Positions 1 through 11,148 of a stretch of 64,000 nucleotides of DNA are shown here, piece by piece. The translations under genes were made by a program, and so were the position numbers. This stretch comes from Aphrocallistes beatrix. Taxonomy: Eukaryota > Porifera > Hexactinellida > Sceptrulophora > Aphrocallistidae. Where the stretch lies: contig OY725493.1 of assembly GCA_963281255.1 (NCBI GenBank), forward strand, positions 3,317,857 through 3,381,856, read 5' to 3'. The notes beneath the pieces are model-generated. The model searched no databases and was not told where the DNA came from. It saw only the letters and a list, made by a program, of their open reading frames with translations. How positions within the stretch are numbered: the first letter of the stretch is position 1; each line of letters starts with the position of its first letter.

Positions 1-4
1 AATA

Positions 5-978
5 ATGCAGAAACAACGTAGAGAAGATGTGGCTAAGCCCATTGAAACTTCAAAACTTCCAATGAAGGACATTGCTTCTATGTGCGGTGTCACCCTGAAG
101 ACGACCTATAATGTTAAGCAACGAATTTGAGCGGGCGAAAGCATTGAGCACAGGGGTGGAGATGGGCCTAAAAGGTGCCTCAACAAAGGAGACAGGATCT
201 CACTCTCTAAATATTAAAAACAATCCCCGAATTTCTTTGCGGACTATGCAGAGTAGTCTAAAGGTTTCACGAGGAGTTGATGTGTCGTATTCAACGGTGA
301 GGAGATGCATCAAATAGATGTCCTATTCCAAGAAAACTACCATCAAAGGACCAAATATTACTCCCTCCCATGAAGCATTGAGAGTTTTATGGGCTAAGAG
401 ACACAAGTTCATCAATTGGAACAAGGTTTCTTTACGGATGAGTGCTCCATTTGGCTTTGTGGCGGGAAAGTACAGAGTGGACCAAGGGTACTCAAAAGCC
501 CGTCATCAACATTTCGAGACATTCACCCAAGATCCATATTTGGGGATGGATATCTACTCGAGGAACTACTCCTGTGCATATTTTTAGAGAGAATTTCAAT
601 TCTATCGCATATTGTAATGTGATAAATGAATGTTTGACAGAGACAGCAGACCTACTCTATCCAGATGGATGGAAACTCCAGGAGGATAATTCATGTATCC
701 ATAAACCCAAGCTCTCTGTCTCATACAAAGAGGATCGCGCCATTAGATGCATAGATTGACCATCCTGCAGCCCTGATTTGAATCCTATGGAGAATTTATG
801 GGCTGTTCCGAAGAAAAGGATTCTAAACAGGGCTCCTAAGACGTTCGAAGATGTAAAAAACTATGTCGATATAGAGTGGGGAACCTTTGATCCAGAATTC
901 ATTGGAAACTTCACAAAATATATACGTAAGCGGTGCGATCTTGTGATTGCTGCTCAAGGCAAAAAGATTAACTATTAA
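5..978 (+). pseudogene. Decayed Tc1/mariner-type transposase
   Basis: A broken transposase reading frame runs from an ATG at 5 to a TAA at 978 through several stops and frameshifts. The first part (5-127) encodes a helix-turn-helix-like stretch (KDIASMCGVTLKTTYNV). The middle holds a frame with the first catalytic block (FTDECSIW, near 428), then VHIWGW, and the third block is CSPDLNPMENLW near 772-801. The second block is reduced to QEDNSCIHKP. The E in PMEN suggests a DDE, Tc1-like lineage. No clear terminal repeats were found, so only the gene body is called. It is certainly non-functional. Confidence 0.8.
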
Positions 979-1191
979 ACCATATCCTATTTAATTGTTA
1001 ATAAGGGGCCATAGAACCAAAATAAAACTTGAATGAGTGTATATCAACTTGAGTTATCAAGTTGCATTGGGTATAATAATTGTAAATAATTATGAAACAT
1101 ACTGTACATGAGACAATTTTAACATATTGTGCCGTTTCAGTTTTTTTCACAATCTTGATTTTAAAATTTATTATCCATTTCACACTATATA

Positions 1192-1669
1192 CAGTACCCG
1201 GACAAAAGTATTCGGCCACCACAGGACCCGCCATACAAATAGTATTAAAGTGGGTTTATTCATAAAGGAATATGTACTCAAACTGTAAGGAATACTCTAT
1301 TTTTTATTTCAAATTCGTAAACTACACATTCTAATTACTCATAATTGATAGCATCAGCTTAATTACTAACTCCCAAGTTAATAAATATCAACATTTGATA
1401 CTTGATGCTACTTGTCCCAAGTCACAGCCATTATATATAATGGCGTTTAGTGACACAAAGTGGCATAGGTTGATAATTTTATACATAAGAATAAGTAATT
1501 AAGTTGAAGCTCTCAATTATGAGTAATTAGAATGTGCAGATTACGAATTTGAAATAAAAAATAGAGTATTTTCTACTGTTTAAGGACATGTTCCTTTTTT
1601 AATAGATCTAATTTAATACTATTTGTATGGAAGTATTCGTGGTGGTCGAATACTTTTGTCCGGGTAGTG
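1192..1669. repeat. Tc1/mariner-type MITE, family A (copy 1)
   Basis: This is a 478-bp non-coding element with terminal inverted repeats of about 24 bp (left CAGTACCCGGACAAAAGTAT, right complement CACTACCCGGACAAAAGTAT), flanked by TA on both sides (1190-1191 and 1670-1671). The sub-terminal parts are also inverted: the ACACATTCTAATTACTCATA stretch at 1323 is mirrored near 1520. A 5'-truncated relative lies at 29110-29494. TA duplication and a CA start are typical of elements mobilised by Tc1/mariner transposases. The open frame at 998-1234 overlaps it and is not a gene. Confidence 0.85.
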
Positions 1670-2526
1670 TATTTAGATTAAATTTCAATTTTTCTGGATT
1701 TAACACCCGTTACCAGAAGCTATTGTGAAATTTGAGATCGTGAGAGAGCTTAATTTTAATATTTAACTATACTTTTTCATTGATTCGAGTACGCAACGAT
1801 TAAGGTTGGTATTTCCTTCCAGAACTAACTCAAAAAATTATTTTCTCCTGAAATTTTTTGTGGAAACTGTTCTCAATGAGTTATCTGCAAAAATACTTGT
1901 TTTTTTCCCAAATCACCTAATTTTTAGAAGACATTCAAGGAAACTTCAATGGCTTATGCCTCTTTTACTCAATTATTCTTGCAAGAAATGGTTGAATAAA
2001 TAAAATAATAGGATTATAATTTTAAATTTTTCTTCCCAATTTCGTTGCTACAATATTTAGAAGCAGATTTTCGTGAGGAAAAATATTTAAACGTTTTTCT
2101 AAAGTAGAATATCGAAAATCTGTCTCTATCATTTTGTTCTACGTGACGAGATCTTTCTAATACCGTCGAGTGTTTTACTCTACGACCTTTGTAACTAAAT
2201 AATCTTCCTTTGTAAAATTGATTTTTTTAAGTGCTAAAAACAGGCTACAAAGCAATTTTCTTCTGAAAGGCTTGATTTCCATTAGTTTTTACATCCAAAC
2301 ATCCTAAATCAACAACTTATAGTAGTACTTAACTTCAAAATATGGCATATCAAATATTTTCACATCATGACACCTTCAAAGGTGTGAAAAAGTTGTCAGT
2401 TATGACTGGGGACCCAAAAAGGACTCCGCCGAAATCCCATATCTATAACTTTATTTGACTATGCCAGGTTGTTGTTTTAATACTGAATTCGTGCTCTGCA
2501 CTAAATTTCCTGCAATTTAATATATA

Positions 2527-3192
2527 CAAGCGCGCTGCGCAGCTGGTGGACACTTTGTATCCGCCGGAGGCACCCTTTGGCCGCCTATGGTCACCACTGA
2601 TTAATTACATGGGAGATAACATCTCTAAATACGTCTGTCCTACTGTTATAATCGATATCACAGGAAAAATCACCAAAATTGTCAATTTTTCAATTTTTGA
2701 TGCGTAATGATGACGCCATAACAGGGTGATGCGCCATCCTTTTTTGATGATAGTTGCATCATATGTGAGGTATGTTGGTATACAAATTCTATTAAAAATT
2801 CAGGCTTCTATCTCCTATAATGGCTGAGCTATGCTTGAATAACCGTATTGCTTAACTTTTAATAATGTGACAATGATGTCATAATTCCATGATGAGTCGA
2901 CATTTTGGTCTGTGTTCAGAACTTACTGGAGCCATAGCCAAAAGACTCCCACATGCCAAAAATCAGCTTTCTGCGCTTTGCAGTTTCTTCAATCAATTCG
3001 TTACAGATACAGTCGACTCCGCTTAATAGGGCCACTGTTTAATCGGGTCAGCCGCTTAATCGGGCCACTTTTGGCAGGACCGGAATAGCTCTCACACATA
3101 GAAGCTAATACAAAATATTTTCGGTTAATAGGGTCATCCGCTTAATCGGGGCAAAATGTCCTCTGACCGATGTGACCCTATTAAGCGGAGTC

Positions 3193-3253
<61 letters not shown>

Positions 3254-3287
3254 CATAAATATGCATTAATCGAGTTTTAAGTAAGGA
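2527..3287 (-). mobile_element. Non-autonomous Helitron, copy A
   Basis: This is one of eleven copies in the window. Read on the - strand it starts TCCTTAC-type (here TCCTTACTTAAAACTCG), carries a (TA)n microsatellite close to that end, and ends in GC-rich hairpins and CTTG. A strong hairpin, GGCGGACAC-TTT-GTGTCCGCC in better copies, lies about 50 bp from the CTTG end. It sits between host A and T with no duplication, as the uninterrupted copy of the host element at 37882-39059 shows. The microsatellite is split by a small MITE (3010-3196). No Rep/helicase gene is present. Helitron is inferred from ends, hairpin and AT insertion; CTTG rather than CTRR is a variant. Confidence 0.75.
3010..3196. 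repeat. pogo-like MITE inside a (TA)n microsatellite
   Basis: About 187 bp with inverted ends (CAGTCGACTCCGCTTAATAG at the left, the mirror CTATTAAGCGGAGTCGACT at the right), flanked by TA. Internally the CGCTTAATCGGG motif recurs in both orientations. It has split the microsatellite of Helitron copy A; the remaining TA run lies at 3197-3249. CAGT starts and TA duplication fit the pogo/Tigger branch of Tc1/mariner. Confidence 0.8.
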
Positions 3288-3778
3288 TATTGACCATATT
3301 TGGAGAATATTTTTGTTGCCTTTTCCTAGCAACGGTCAGGAATGTGAAAAATTTCCTGGCCGTTGCTAGGCACGGTCAAACAAAAATGTTTCCAAATATG
3401 GTCAATATATATATTAAATTGCTGGAAATCTACTTCTGAGCATGAATTTAGCATTAAAAAGTTGATCTGGCACTGTTAAAAGAAGCTATAGCTGTGGGAC
3501 ATTTCGCATTTAAAATGTGTCGTTTTTAGAGCGACACCAGGTGATACAAGTTGTTCAAAGTGGCGAAATTTTGGGGCTGGAGTTATAAAAATCTGAATGA
3601 ATGTTTAGAACCCCTATATGGATCTAAAAATGATAAAAAATCAATTTGGGCACATTTTTGGTAAAAAACAAGTATCCCATGGGAAACACCAACCTTAAGA
3701 GCCAGCAGCCGTATTCACTAAGATCTTAAGCACTAAGATCGATTATAAGATCGAACTTAAAAATAACGTTAATGTTAA

Positions 3779-5717
3779 GGATACCGCCCTCGAAAAAACA
3801 TATGATTTGCATTACAGCATACGATGAAAGTAGAGCTATAAGAGATGTTAAGCGTGGGGAGGTATCTCCATCAAGAAATACTAGCACATTCCAAACCGTT
3901 TTTGAATCTCAATTCTAGATTTTGAGATACAGTGTCTCAAAGTCTGTTTTTTTAATTTTCCGCTAGCACATCTTAATGGTAGAAATTTAGGCACTCAATG
4001 AATTGTTTAGGACATACCAAGGAATCAAACGCTTCCAAAATCGAATCATAGATAGTCTACCTAATTTGCAACTTCATAGGACCAGAAGAAAGTTAAAATG
4101 ACAAATATTGTAAATTTTATCGGTGTCCGAAAAAAAAGGGCCAAAAAAAGGCGAAAAATGTCTGTTTTTTTGGGGAAATCATGAATTAAATCACCGAGTT
4201 AGAATATATCCAAAAAATGGTGGTCCTACGTTCATCGCCTAATGATATGAAACAACTCTTGAAATTTTCAAACTTCTATCTCAAACCAAATTTGAGAAAT
4301 AATTCTGTAAAGACGGTCAATTTTGAAATTTTAAAGTCCCGAGATAGAGAGATTTTAAGTTTAGGTGTTAAGAAGAATGTAAAATGAGTTATTAATAATG
4401 CACATAAGCATCCACAGACATTTATTCGCATCCATACTGCTGATTTAGGTATATTAAAGCCAAATATTTACCAAAAATAGCAAAAGTACCCTGAAAATCC
4501 ACAAATTTCCTTGAGGCCCCTAACTCCGAATATTTTGAGATAATTGTAGATAATATTTCATATTCCTGGCACTGCGAAGTATAATCTATCAGTTTAGAAT
4601 GAATAAAAAGCTTCCAAAAAGTATATTAGGAAGTTAGAGCGAAAGTCTACGACTTTTAGTTTCGAAGTTAGGATTTTCGAAAAATGCTACGTCATCATAT
4701 GACAAAAATCTCAAACTTAACATTCCATAGGGTGTAGTGCAATTATTATCAAAGAATCATATATGTACACTCGTAAAAAGTATATTAGGAAGTGAGAACT
4801 AAGAATTTGGACTTGTATTTACAAAGATAGAGAGAGATATCTTTTTGGACCCTAAATGGGGGTTTTTGACCGAATCTGCGAGGTCCAAGGCCATAACTTT
4901 CAAAATAATTATCAAAAGTTCTCCAATTTTTCTGTACATATTATTAACGGCAATTGTATTCACTATTTAGCATAATAGCTAAATTTGGACACATATTTAA
5001 TGATTAGATTCGCCATTTTCTAATAGATTCAAAGTTCTCTATTGAATTTGTATTACAATTAAATCAATGATAAGTCGAGAATTATTTATTTTTTGACAAA
5101 GGAATGTTCGAGGAACCTATATATTTTCACATATATCCTTTTATTTAAGGATATAATATATTATATATCTACAATAGTTTTTAAGATATGACATCAGCCT
5201 CTTTCGGGAACTTAGAGGGATATTATGGCCGAACTTTACCTATAATATGCGATATCTCAAGAACAAATGGTCGGATCCGAACAAATTTTTTTTGAAACGA
5301 TCAGAATTCTATTTCTGACCCAGTGATCGCTAAATATCTGAGATCAAACTTGCGATTTCCCGAGGATTATATAAATGAACTCCCTTATAGAGCTATTTTG
5401 TTTGGATTTTATTTGCCCATTCTTTTAAATCTTTGTGTTTTATAATCTCCAAAGGTGCTAATACAATGTTAAGGTTCATATCATTAAAAAAATATCAAAT
5501 AAGTTAAAAACTAATTGGTAAATGAGTTAAAATCCTCTAATAATTTTTCAATTTTTATTAACGCTAAACTTTAGGGGGTTATTTCGCAAAAAATATAAAA
5601 AAATGCCGTCCAAATAGTGCTATCAGATGGTAGACCGATCAGTAATCCAATGAAATTAGCAATAAATCATTTTGCAGTTTTTTTTACGCCAGGCAAGATT
5701 TTTCGAGGGCGGTATCC
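3779..5717. mobile_element. Non-coding TTAA element nested in Harbinger
   Basis: Its ends are an almost perfect 19-20 bp inverted repeat, GGATACCGCCCTCGAAAAA at the left and its complement at the right, each flanked by TTAA (3775-3778 and 5718-5721). The 1.94-kb interior has no convincing reading frame. TTAA duplication fits piggyBac or Kolobok; the GG start is not the usual piggyBac CCC, so Kolobok-like is a little more likely. It is younger than the Harbinger element that it interrupts. Confidence 0.8.
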
Positions 5718-6124
5718 TTAATATGGTTAGAATATAGCATTATACTAATCAAATACACAGCTGAAGTATAATATTAGTAATGGTAAGTTGTCATTTATTA
5801 TTGATCTAGTAAAAATAAACTATATTTCTTCTTTTTGAGCAAAATTGAGGCAATTAATGTCAATAATACGAGCAAGGAAGATTGATTAACCCACTCCTGT
5901 AAGACATAGCTTCTATCTATTGTATCCCTGGAATGCCTGGTGAGTCTCTTATCTGTGGTGAAATTTTGTTTTGACTTGATTGGATTCTAAACTGAAAATT
6001 CAATGTTTTATGTATGTAATCTATAATTATTCTACACTAGTCAATATCAAAGGAAGACAAGGAATCTTTATGGCAACCAACACATCTTTGTATGTGATTA
6101 GGAATGTACATTGCAAAACTTATA

Positions 6125-6585
6125 CACTGCCTGGAAAAAAGTATTCGTACACCCCAAAATTTACTGTACAAATAGTTATAATACTAAGTTATTTAGCGAG
6201 CCAAGGGCATTTAATTTGTAAGAGATACGCTTAATTTAACTTCAAATTCGAATTACTCATTTTATAATCTTTCCACTCGATTAATCTCCCGCAAGGTTAA
6301 ATATTTTCAATCTGTGTCACCTCGTCCCACTAATGCCATCATATACAATGGTGATAACCCGTGATATGCCATGGGGCAGCAAATGCCGAAAATACTATAT
6401 CTTGAAGGAGAGTAAATAAGTTGAAAGTTTATAAAGTGAGTGATTTGAATGTGGAGGAAATAATTTTAAGCAAGATTTAGTGTATCTGTTACTGATTAGA
6501 TGTTATTGACTTCAAAAATTGCTTAGTATTTTAACAATTTGGGGGGAAAATATTGAGGTGTACGAATACTTTTGTACAGGGAGTG
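6125..6585. repeat. Tc1/mariner-type MITE, family B (copy 1)
   Basis: This 461-bp element has inverted ends CACTGCCTGGAAAAAAGTAT (left) and CACTCCCTGTACAAAAGTAT (right complement), both followed by TCGTACACC, and flanking TA (6123-6124, 6586-6587). It is related in plan to the copy at 41719-42221. It is inserted in the Harbinger element. The frame at 5980-6234 overlaps its left end by chance. Confidence 0.85.
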
Positions 6586-6689
6586 TACTAGTGGAATACC
6601 AGTGTGATCTTACTTGCACTCTGATGAAATTTACTCGAGTATTATTAGGTTTATAACGAAAGAAATATGTCCATTTTTTCATTTGGCAA

Positions 6690-7250
6690 TGGCAGAGCTG
6701 TAGAGGATATCCGAAAAAAAGACCAACCTAAAGCTAAATGCAAAGTCCAAAGTTGATGCAAGCTTTAGGGAAGCCAGAAAGAATAGATGGGGTACAAACA
6801 CTGCTGGACAGGTAGAATACGAGGATATGCAAATTCTATCAGCAGATAGAAGTATTTTTGCTGACTCTGTTGATCGGGTAACAGAGATGTTTCAAAACAC
6901 CCCTGCTTTTAGTGGAATTTCAGGTGTTGCTGATCTTTTTCAAGCACCAGCAATAGCATCAACAGTATCAGCTGAGGTCCCGATGAATTTGAAGGTACTC
7001 CAATTTTAGAGTCTCCAGAAATTGAAATCCCGACAACATATAAGGCATCAAGGAAAAGTCGGAAGAGAAGACGAACTGTTGTTGAGCAAGATGATTCGGT
7101 CGAACTCTTGAAGGTTGCAGACTTACTTCCATTACAGCAGGAAGTTTGTTCCAACAGATGGCTGTATTCTCAGCACAGCTACAGTTGATAGAAGAACAGA
7201 GGGACTATTATATATTGAAACGTCAGAGACTGTTGGAAAAATCATTGTAA
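6690..7250 (+). pseudogene. Myb/SANT-like Harbinger accessory protein, remnant
   Basis: Two overlapping frames give the C-terminal half of a protein. The first (about 6747-7006) reads DASFREARKNRWGTNTAGQV and onward. The second (about 6983-7186) holds a basic patch KASRKSRKRRRTVVEQDD followed by leucine-rich text. A third piece ends in LIEEQRDYYILKRQRLLEK before a stop. Basic patch plus terminal coiled coil is the usual C-terminus of the Myb/SANT (MSANTD-like) proteins of Harbinger transposons, which bind the element ends and help import the transposase. The DNA-binding N-terminus was not found. The call rests on location and C-terminal style only. Confidence 0.55.
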
Positions 7251-7703
7251 ATAGGAAAATAGGATCAAAGTGATTATTATCAGTCATGTGAATCAATATA
7301 TAAAGCCTGTCTCTAATTATGCATGTTAGAATGCGTGTAAGATTACATCATCAAAGAATGTATGTTTGTTTACTCATACAAACCCAAGAAGAATTTGCCA
7401 CGAATTATAGCATGTGATACATGTTGCGATGTTACACACAATACGCGTAAGAGAAATGTTTTAAAAATATTTGAAAAGTCTAATATTAATCAAGGTAGAT
7501 TCAATGTTCGATAGAAGTAAGTTTGAACAACATTTCTGGAGTAATTAGTGAAAATCGAATTAATTACAATACTTAAGACACCTTCCTAGGTTCCTTAAAG
7601 TTCGGTCTTAAGATCGAACTTATATCTTAGCGAATACCAATCTTAGTGAATACGACTTAAGATCTTAAGTTAGATCTTAAGTTCTTAGTGAATACGGCCC
7701 CAG

Positions 7704-8335
7704 TTTAGACTAGTAGTCCAGTCAATTTACGAAAAACCTTTGGTCCAGTTGAAACAAATTGCCACATAATTTATTGCAATGATAAATGAACGAGGTAAAG
7801 TATTTAAATAACATACTAAAAATCCCTTCCGTGGAACTTCTCTAAAATACCACTTCTAGTGCCACATTCAGACATTTTTTAAGGTGTTAAAATGCATATG
7901 ACCTCTACAATTTTAACTATTCTAATTTGTATTACGTTTTACGATATTCGTAATCATCATAGAATTTCCCTTCGTTTAAGTGGTCACATGCCCATATTTG
8001 GTATATTTCTGAGTTTTGAGGGACGATTCCAAATATACTCATAGTGTAAAACTTTTACTACATTATGTGATTATTAGCGCATGAATGATCATAATTTAAA
8101 GTATTGGAAATAGCCGAAATGTTATTGCTATATAACGCCAATTATAACCGAAAATAACCGAGGAAACGGTAATACGTGAACAGCGAGGGCTGCCTATATA
8201 GCAAAAATAAACCATAAACTGAGAGCGAAAGTACTATATCTCTGGTTGTTATAGTAATTACGCTACAAGCAGCATAGACTGCAGTTTAGAGTATAGCGAA
8301 CTATTCCTATTAATTTGAAAGAAAATGACAGCGTA
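7704..8335. other. Unassigned non-coding stretch
   Basis: AT-rich sequence between the Harbinger element and the Tc1 transposon. No coding frame, terminal repeat or RNA gene was seen. Confidence 0.5.
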
Positions 8336-8337
8336 TA

Positions 8338-9684
8338 CAGGGTGTAACAAAAGTGTTGTCACCTTTGAATACAAGCTCTAATTCAATAATAAATACGCAA
8401 AATTGATGTTTTTATTTATTTATATATTTGCCTTCTCTTTCTAAAAGTATTCTAATTCGTTGAGGCATACTGGAAACTAAATTTTCTAAAATTTCTGGAC
8501 TAATGGTCTCCCATGCTAATTTTAGAGTTTGTATTAACTCTTCCCGATTATTTATTTGGCCTTTCTCGTTAACTCGTTCTTTCACTATTGCCCATAGGTT
8601 TTCGATTGGGTTTAGATCTGGTGAGTTACCAGGCCAATCCGCTTTCTTCCAAAATGATTGGAGGTTCTCTTGGCACCATTGTTGAGTTGCTTTAGCTGTG
8701 TGAGCGGGGGCTCCATCTTGCATGAATATGAATTTGGACATCTTTTCTAACATTGGCCGCTCTAAAATGGATGTTGAAATGCTAGTACGATTGATTGCAT
8801 CTTTACAAGTCTTTTCCAAAATTTCATTCCTATAGTAAGAAGAATTTATTGACTGACCCTGTGGGATTATGTGGAGTTGTGATAGAGCTTGGTGGGACAT
8901 TAACCCCCAAACATGAATTTTAGTTGGAAATTTAACAGAAATTAATGGTGGAACATCCATGGTAGACTTGGCCCAAACACGATCGTTGTGCCTATTCGGG
9001 GTAGAAAAGAGTTCGAAGGGAGATTCATCTGACCAGAGAACTTGTTTCCAATCATTGACAGTCCACTGCTGATATTTTCTAGCAAAATCAAGCCGATCTC
9101 GGATATTTTTAAGGGATAAATGGGGAATTTTTTGCCTTTTAAATGCCGTTGCACCGATGGTATCCTTTAGATGGCGATAAATTGTCATGTGAGACACTGG
9201 AGTACCTTTATTCTTTAGTTTCTGCGCAATCTTTCTGGTTGATTTCCTCTGTTTACCAAGAGACTTCGATATTACTATTTTATTGGCCCGATTCAAAATT
9301 GGCGTTCTCCCAGAACGACTCTTGGTTTCAAGACTCTGGGCTTTTTTATGAGCACTCCACCATCTTTTTACCGATCGAAGGCTAACGTTTAATTCATGTG
9401 CAACGTCTTTCTTTGCGATAGAACCTTCTAGCATCCCAATAGCACGAGATCGGAGTGCAATACCATGATCACGGACATTCATCTTAGTCAAATCTAATAG
9501 GTGAACAAAAATTTGATAATAGGAAAGGAAAATTGTATTTCACACATGGTGTGATGTCACAAAATATAGTAATGCGTAATAGCTAACGATGGACTAAGAG
9601 TTTTGTATTTGATTACTATTGGTTCGATATCAATCAAGCATAATGATGAATAATCTAGGGTGACAACACTTTTGTTACACCCTG
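8338..9684 (-). mobile_element. Complete Tc1-type transposon with intact transposase
   Basis: The element is 1,347 bp. Its terminal inverted repeats are identical for 26 bp, starting CAGGGTGTAACAAAAGTGTT, and TA is duplicated at 8336-8337 and 9685-9686. The single gene fills most of it, leaving about 74 bp on the 3' side and 193 bp on the 5' side. No break was seen in ends or gene. Size, ends and TA target are typical of a short-TIR Tc1 element. The perfect ends and uninterrupted frame imply recent insertion. Confidence 0.95.
8412..9491 (-). CDS. Tc1-type transposase, 359 aa, DD37E spacing, apparently intact
   Basis: The enzyme would bind the element ends and perform cut-and-paste transposition into TA sites. 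Residues about 1-110 hold paired helix-turn-helix domains (KDVAHELNVSLRSVKRWW, then STRKIAQKLKNKGTPVSHMT), with a GRTP-type AT-hook-like GRTPILNR between them. The DDE catalytic core shows WSDESPFEL (first Asp), HVWGLMS, QDGAPAHTAKAT (second Asp) and WPGNSPDLNPIENLW (Glu). Counting the printed protein gives 37 residues between the second Asp and the Glu; classic Tc1/Sleeping Beauty has 34. The length fits the family and the ATG at 9491 gives a natural N-terminus. It is the only full transposase in this window without a stop. Confidence 0.95.
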   Translation of the reverse strand: MTKMNVRDHGIALRSRAIGMLEGSIAKKDVAHELNVSLRSVKRWWSAHKKAQSLETKSRSGRTPILNRANKIVISKSLGKQRKSTRKIAQKLKNKGTPVSHMTIYRHLKDTIGATAFKRQKIPHLSLKNIRDRLDFARKYQQWTVNDWKQVLWSDESPFELFSTPNRHNDRVWAKSTMDVPPLISVKFPTKIHVWGLMSHQALSQLHIIPQGQSINSSYYRNEILEKTCKDAINRTSISTSILERPMLEKMSKFIFMQDGAPAHTAKATQQWCQENLQSFWKKADWPGNSPDLNPIENLWAIVKERVNEKGQINNREELIQTLKLAWETISPEILENLVSSMPQRIRILLEREGKYINK

Positions 9685-9686
9685 TA

Positions 9687-11148
9687 TTCAACAAAAGTAT
9701 GGATATTAATCTTTAAAATCAATAATAATGAGCTTTAACATCAATAATAAAACGCCACAATACATTTTCGAACCTTAGACGTTTATTTTGACTTATTTTT
9801 TATTTTTTGATAAATTTCAAAAAAATCACTCTAATTTCGGCGATCTTCTGCTTTTGGCAAGGGCTATCTCATAATCAATAGGTTTTTGCTCTAAATATAG
9901 TATTATCAAATTATAGGAAACTGCTGTTCCTGCAGTTTTTAATCACTCAAGCTAAGCTCTAACATTTATAGTTTGGTATTTCAACAGACCTCTAAATGGA
10001 GAAATTTTGACCGTATTGCGCAATCTTTTGGTCATAACATTTCAACGGATTATCCGATTTGGAAAATCTTTTTTTCTATTTATATATCGAGTCCTACTTG
10101 ACATTTTATTAGAATAGAATATCTCTAATTAGTTAATATCACCAATTCTAAACAATTCCAAAGAGAATTGTATCAAGAATCGGATTTTGGACATCGGAGG
10201 TCAAAAATTTGTCTTCCGAAACTTGGACTTTCTTGGACTTTTGATATGTGTCAAAGTTTTTTTGCCAACTTCACTGATATTTTGGTCCTGTTCGGAATTT
10301 CTTTTGTTTCGTTTTCGACGATTACTCCTGAACTAACGATGATACATCAAAATCACCTCAAAAATATCAGAATTTTCACACCTCGAGTAGTGTTAAAATT
10401 GGAATAACTAGCAAACGAGAAGAGATAGAGATTAGGTTACTTGAGATGAATTGTTCAGTAGGCATTGCAACACCTTTCTAGAATTTTAATGATCAGGAGA
10501 AAATAACATCAATAATTCTATCATTAAAAAATTATCAAGATTCCCCAGTTTGCTTCCACCTTAATCAAGCATTCGCCAGCCAGAGATCTGCTTTCAAGTG
10601 AGTATTGCTCAAATTAGTCCCACTCTGCCAGGCTATACTCACCTGATATCCGGCTCTATTGTGGGTCTGCACAATCAAAGTTGAGGAAAACTGGGGTATT
10701 ATACATTCTTAAGGTTTATTCAGCATGCTTAACGATTTAGTATAATCCTGTATTTATTCAATCGGCTTCGACCGCATCACTGGTCCATATTTACCATTTT
10801 ACTATAAGACCTGATTTGAGTATGCTATAGCATAACTAACTTTCGAATCTAAGAATTCAAATAAATCAGAATTTGAATCAGGATTTGACCTTAACAATTT
10901 GGAAAATTGAGGATATTATATTTATCCTTTGCTCTTGTTATTACAGATATTCTTCCAAAATTACTGCTACAGCTAGTTTCATGTCATCGTTTGAAATATA
11001 TTGTGTAATCATACAGAATACAAGGCTCATAAGTACTGTGACAATTTTTCGAACCGATTAATTTTAATTTTAATTTGGATAATAAGACAGTTAATCAAAT
11101 TTATTTTAGCACTAGATATTCAACATCAGTTTTTCATTATGTAGCTAA
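9687..11148. other. Non-coding; contains inverted copy of repeat R2 (about 9835-10100)
   Basis: The part from about 9835 to 10100 matches 46160-46870 in inverted orientation. Shared text includes GATTAAAAAC, ATATTTAGAGC, AAAAGCAGAA and AATCCGTT with similar spacing. The rest has no coding signal that I trust. Around 10697-10760 there is a weak inverted match to the repeat at 51040 and 62450. Confidence 0.5.

Larger units (their letters stand above)
1804..3694. mobile_element. Non-coding element with TTAA target duplication (copy 1)
   Basis: Short inverted termini (GGTTGGTATTTCC at the left, the complement GGTTGGTGTTTCC at the right) are each flanked by TTAA (1800-1803 and 3695-3698). TTAA duplication is known for the piggyBac and Kolobok superfamilies. 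No transposase is visible, so the superfamily is undecided. A Helitron (2527-3287) has inserted into a TA-rich palindrome in its middle. The arms at 3291-3420 (CCTAGCAACGGTCAGG and its mirror) form an internal hairpin. A second, inverted copy at 37882-39059 lacks the Helitron and shows the empty site. Confidence 0.75.
3706..7700. mobile_element. PIF/Harbinger-type transposon with CAG target duplication
   Basis: The ends read CCGTATTCACTAAG inward on both sides, with GGCCC at the right tip, and are flanked by CAG at 3703-3705 and 7701-7703. A 3-bp CWG or TWA duplication is typical of Harbinger elements. Sub-terminal ACTTAAGATC-like motifs are repeated at both ends. It carries the remnant of a Myb/SANT-like accessory gene (6690-7250) but no DDE transposase was recognised. 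Two younger insertions sit inside: a TTAA element (3779-5717) and a MITE (6125-6585). Confidence 0.8.

Noticed and set aside
8503-9385. + strand frames inside the Tc1 element
   Set aside because: Antisense shadows of the 359-aa transposase.
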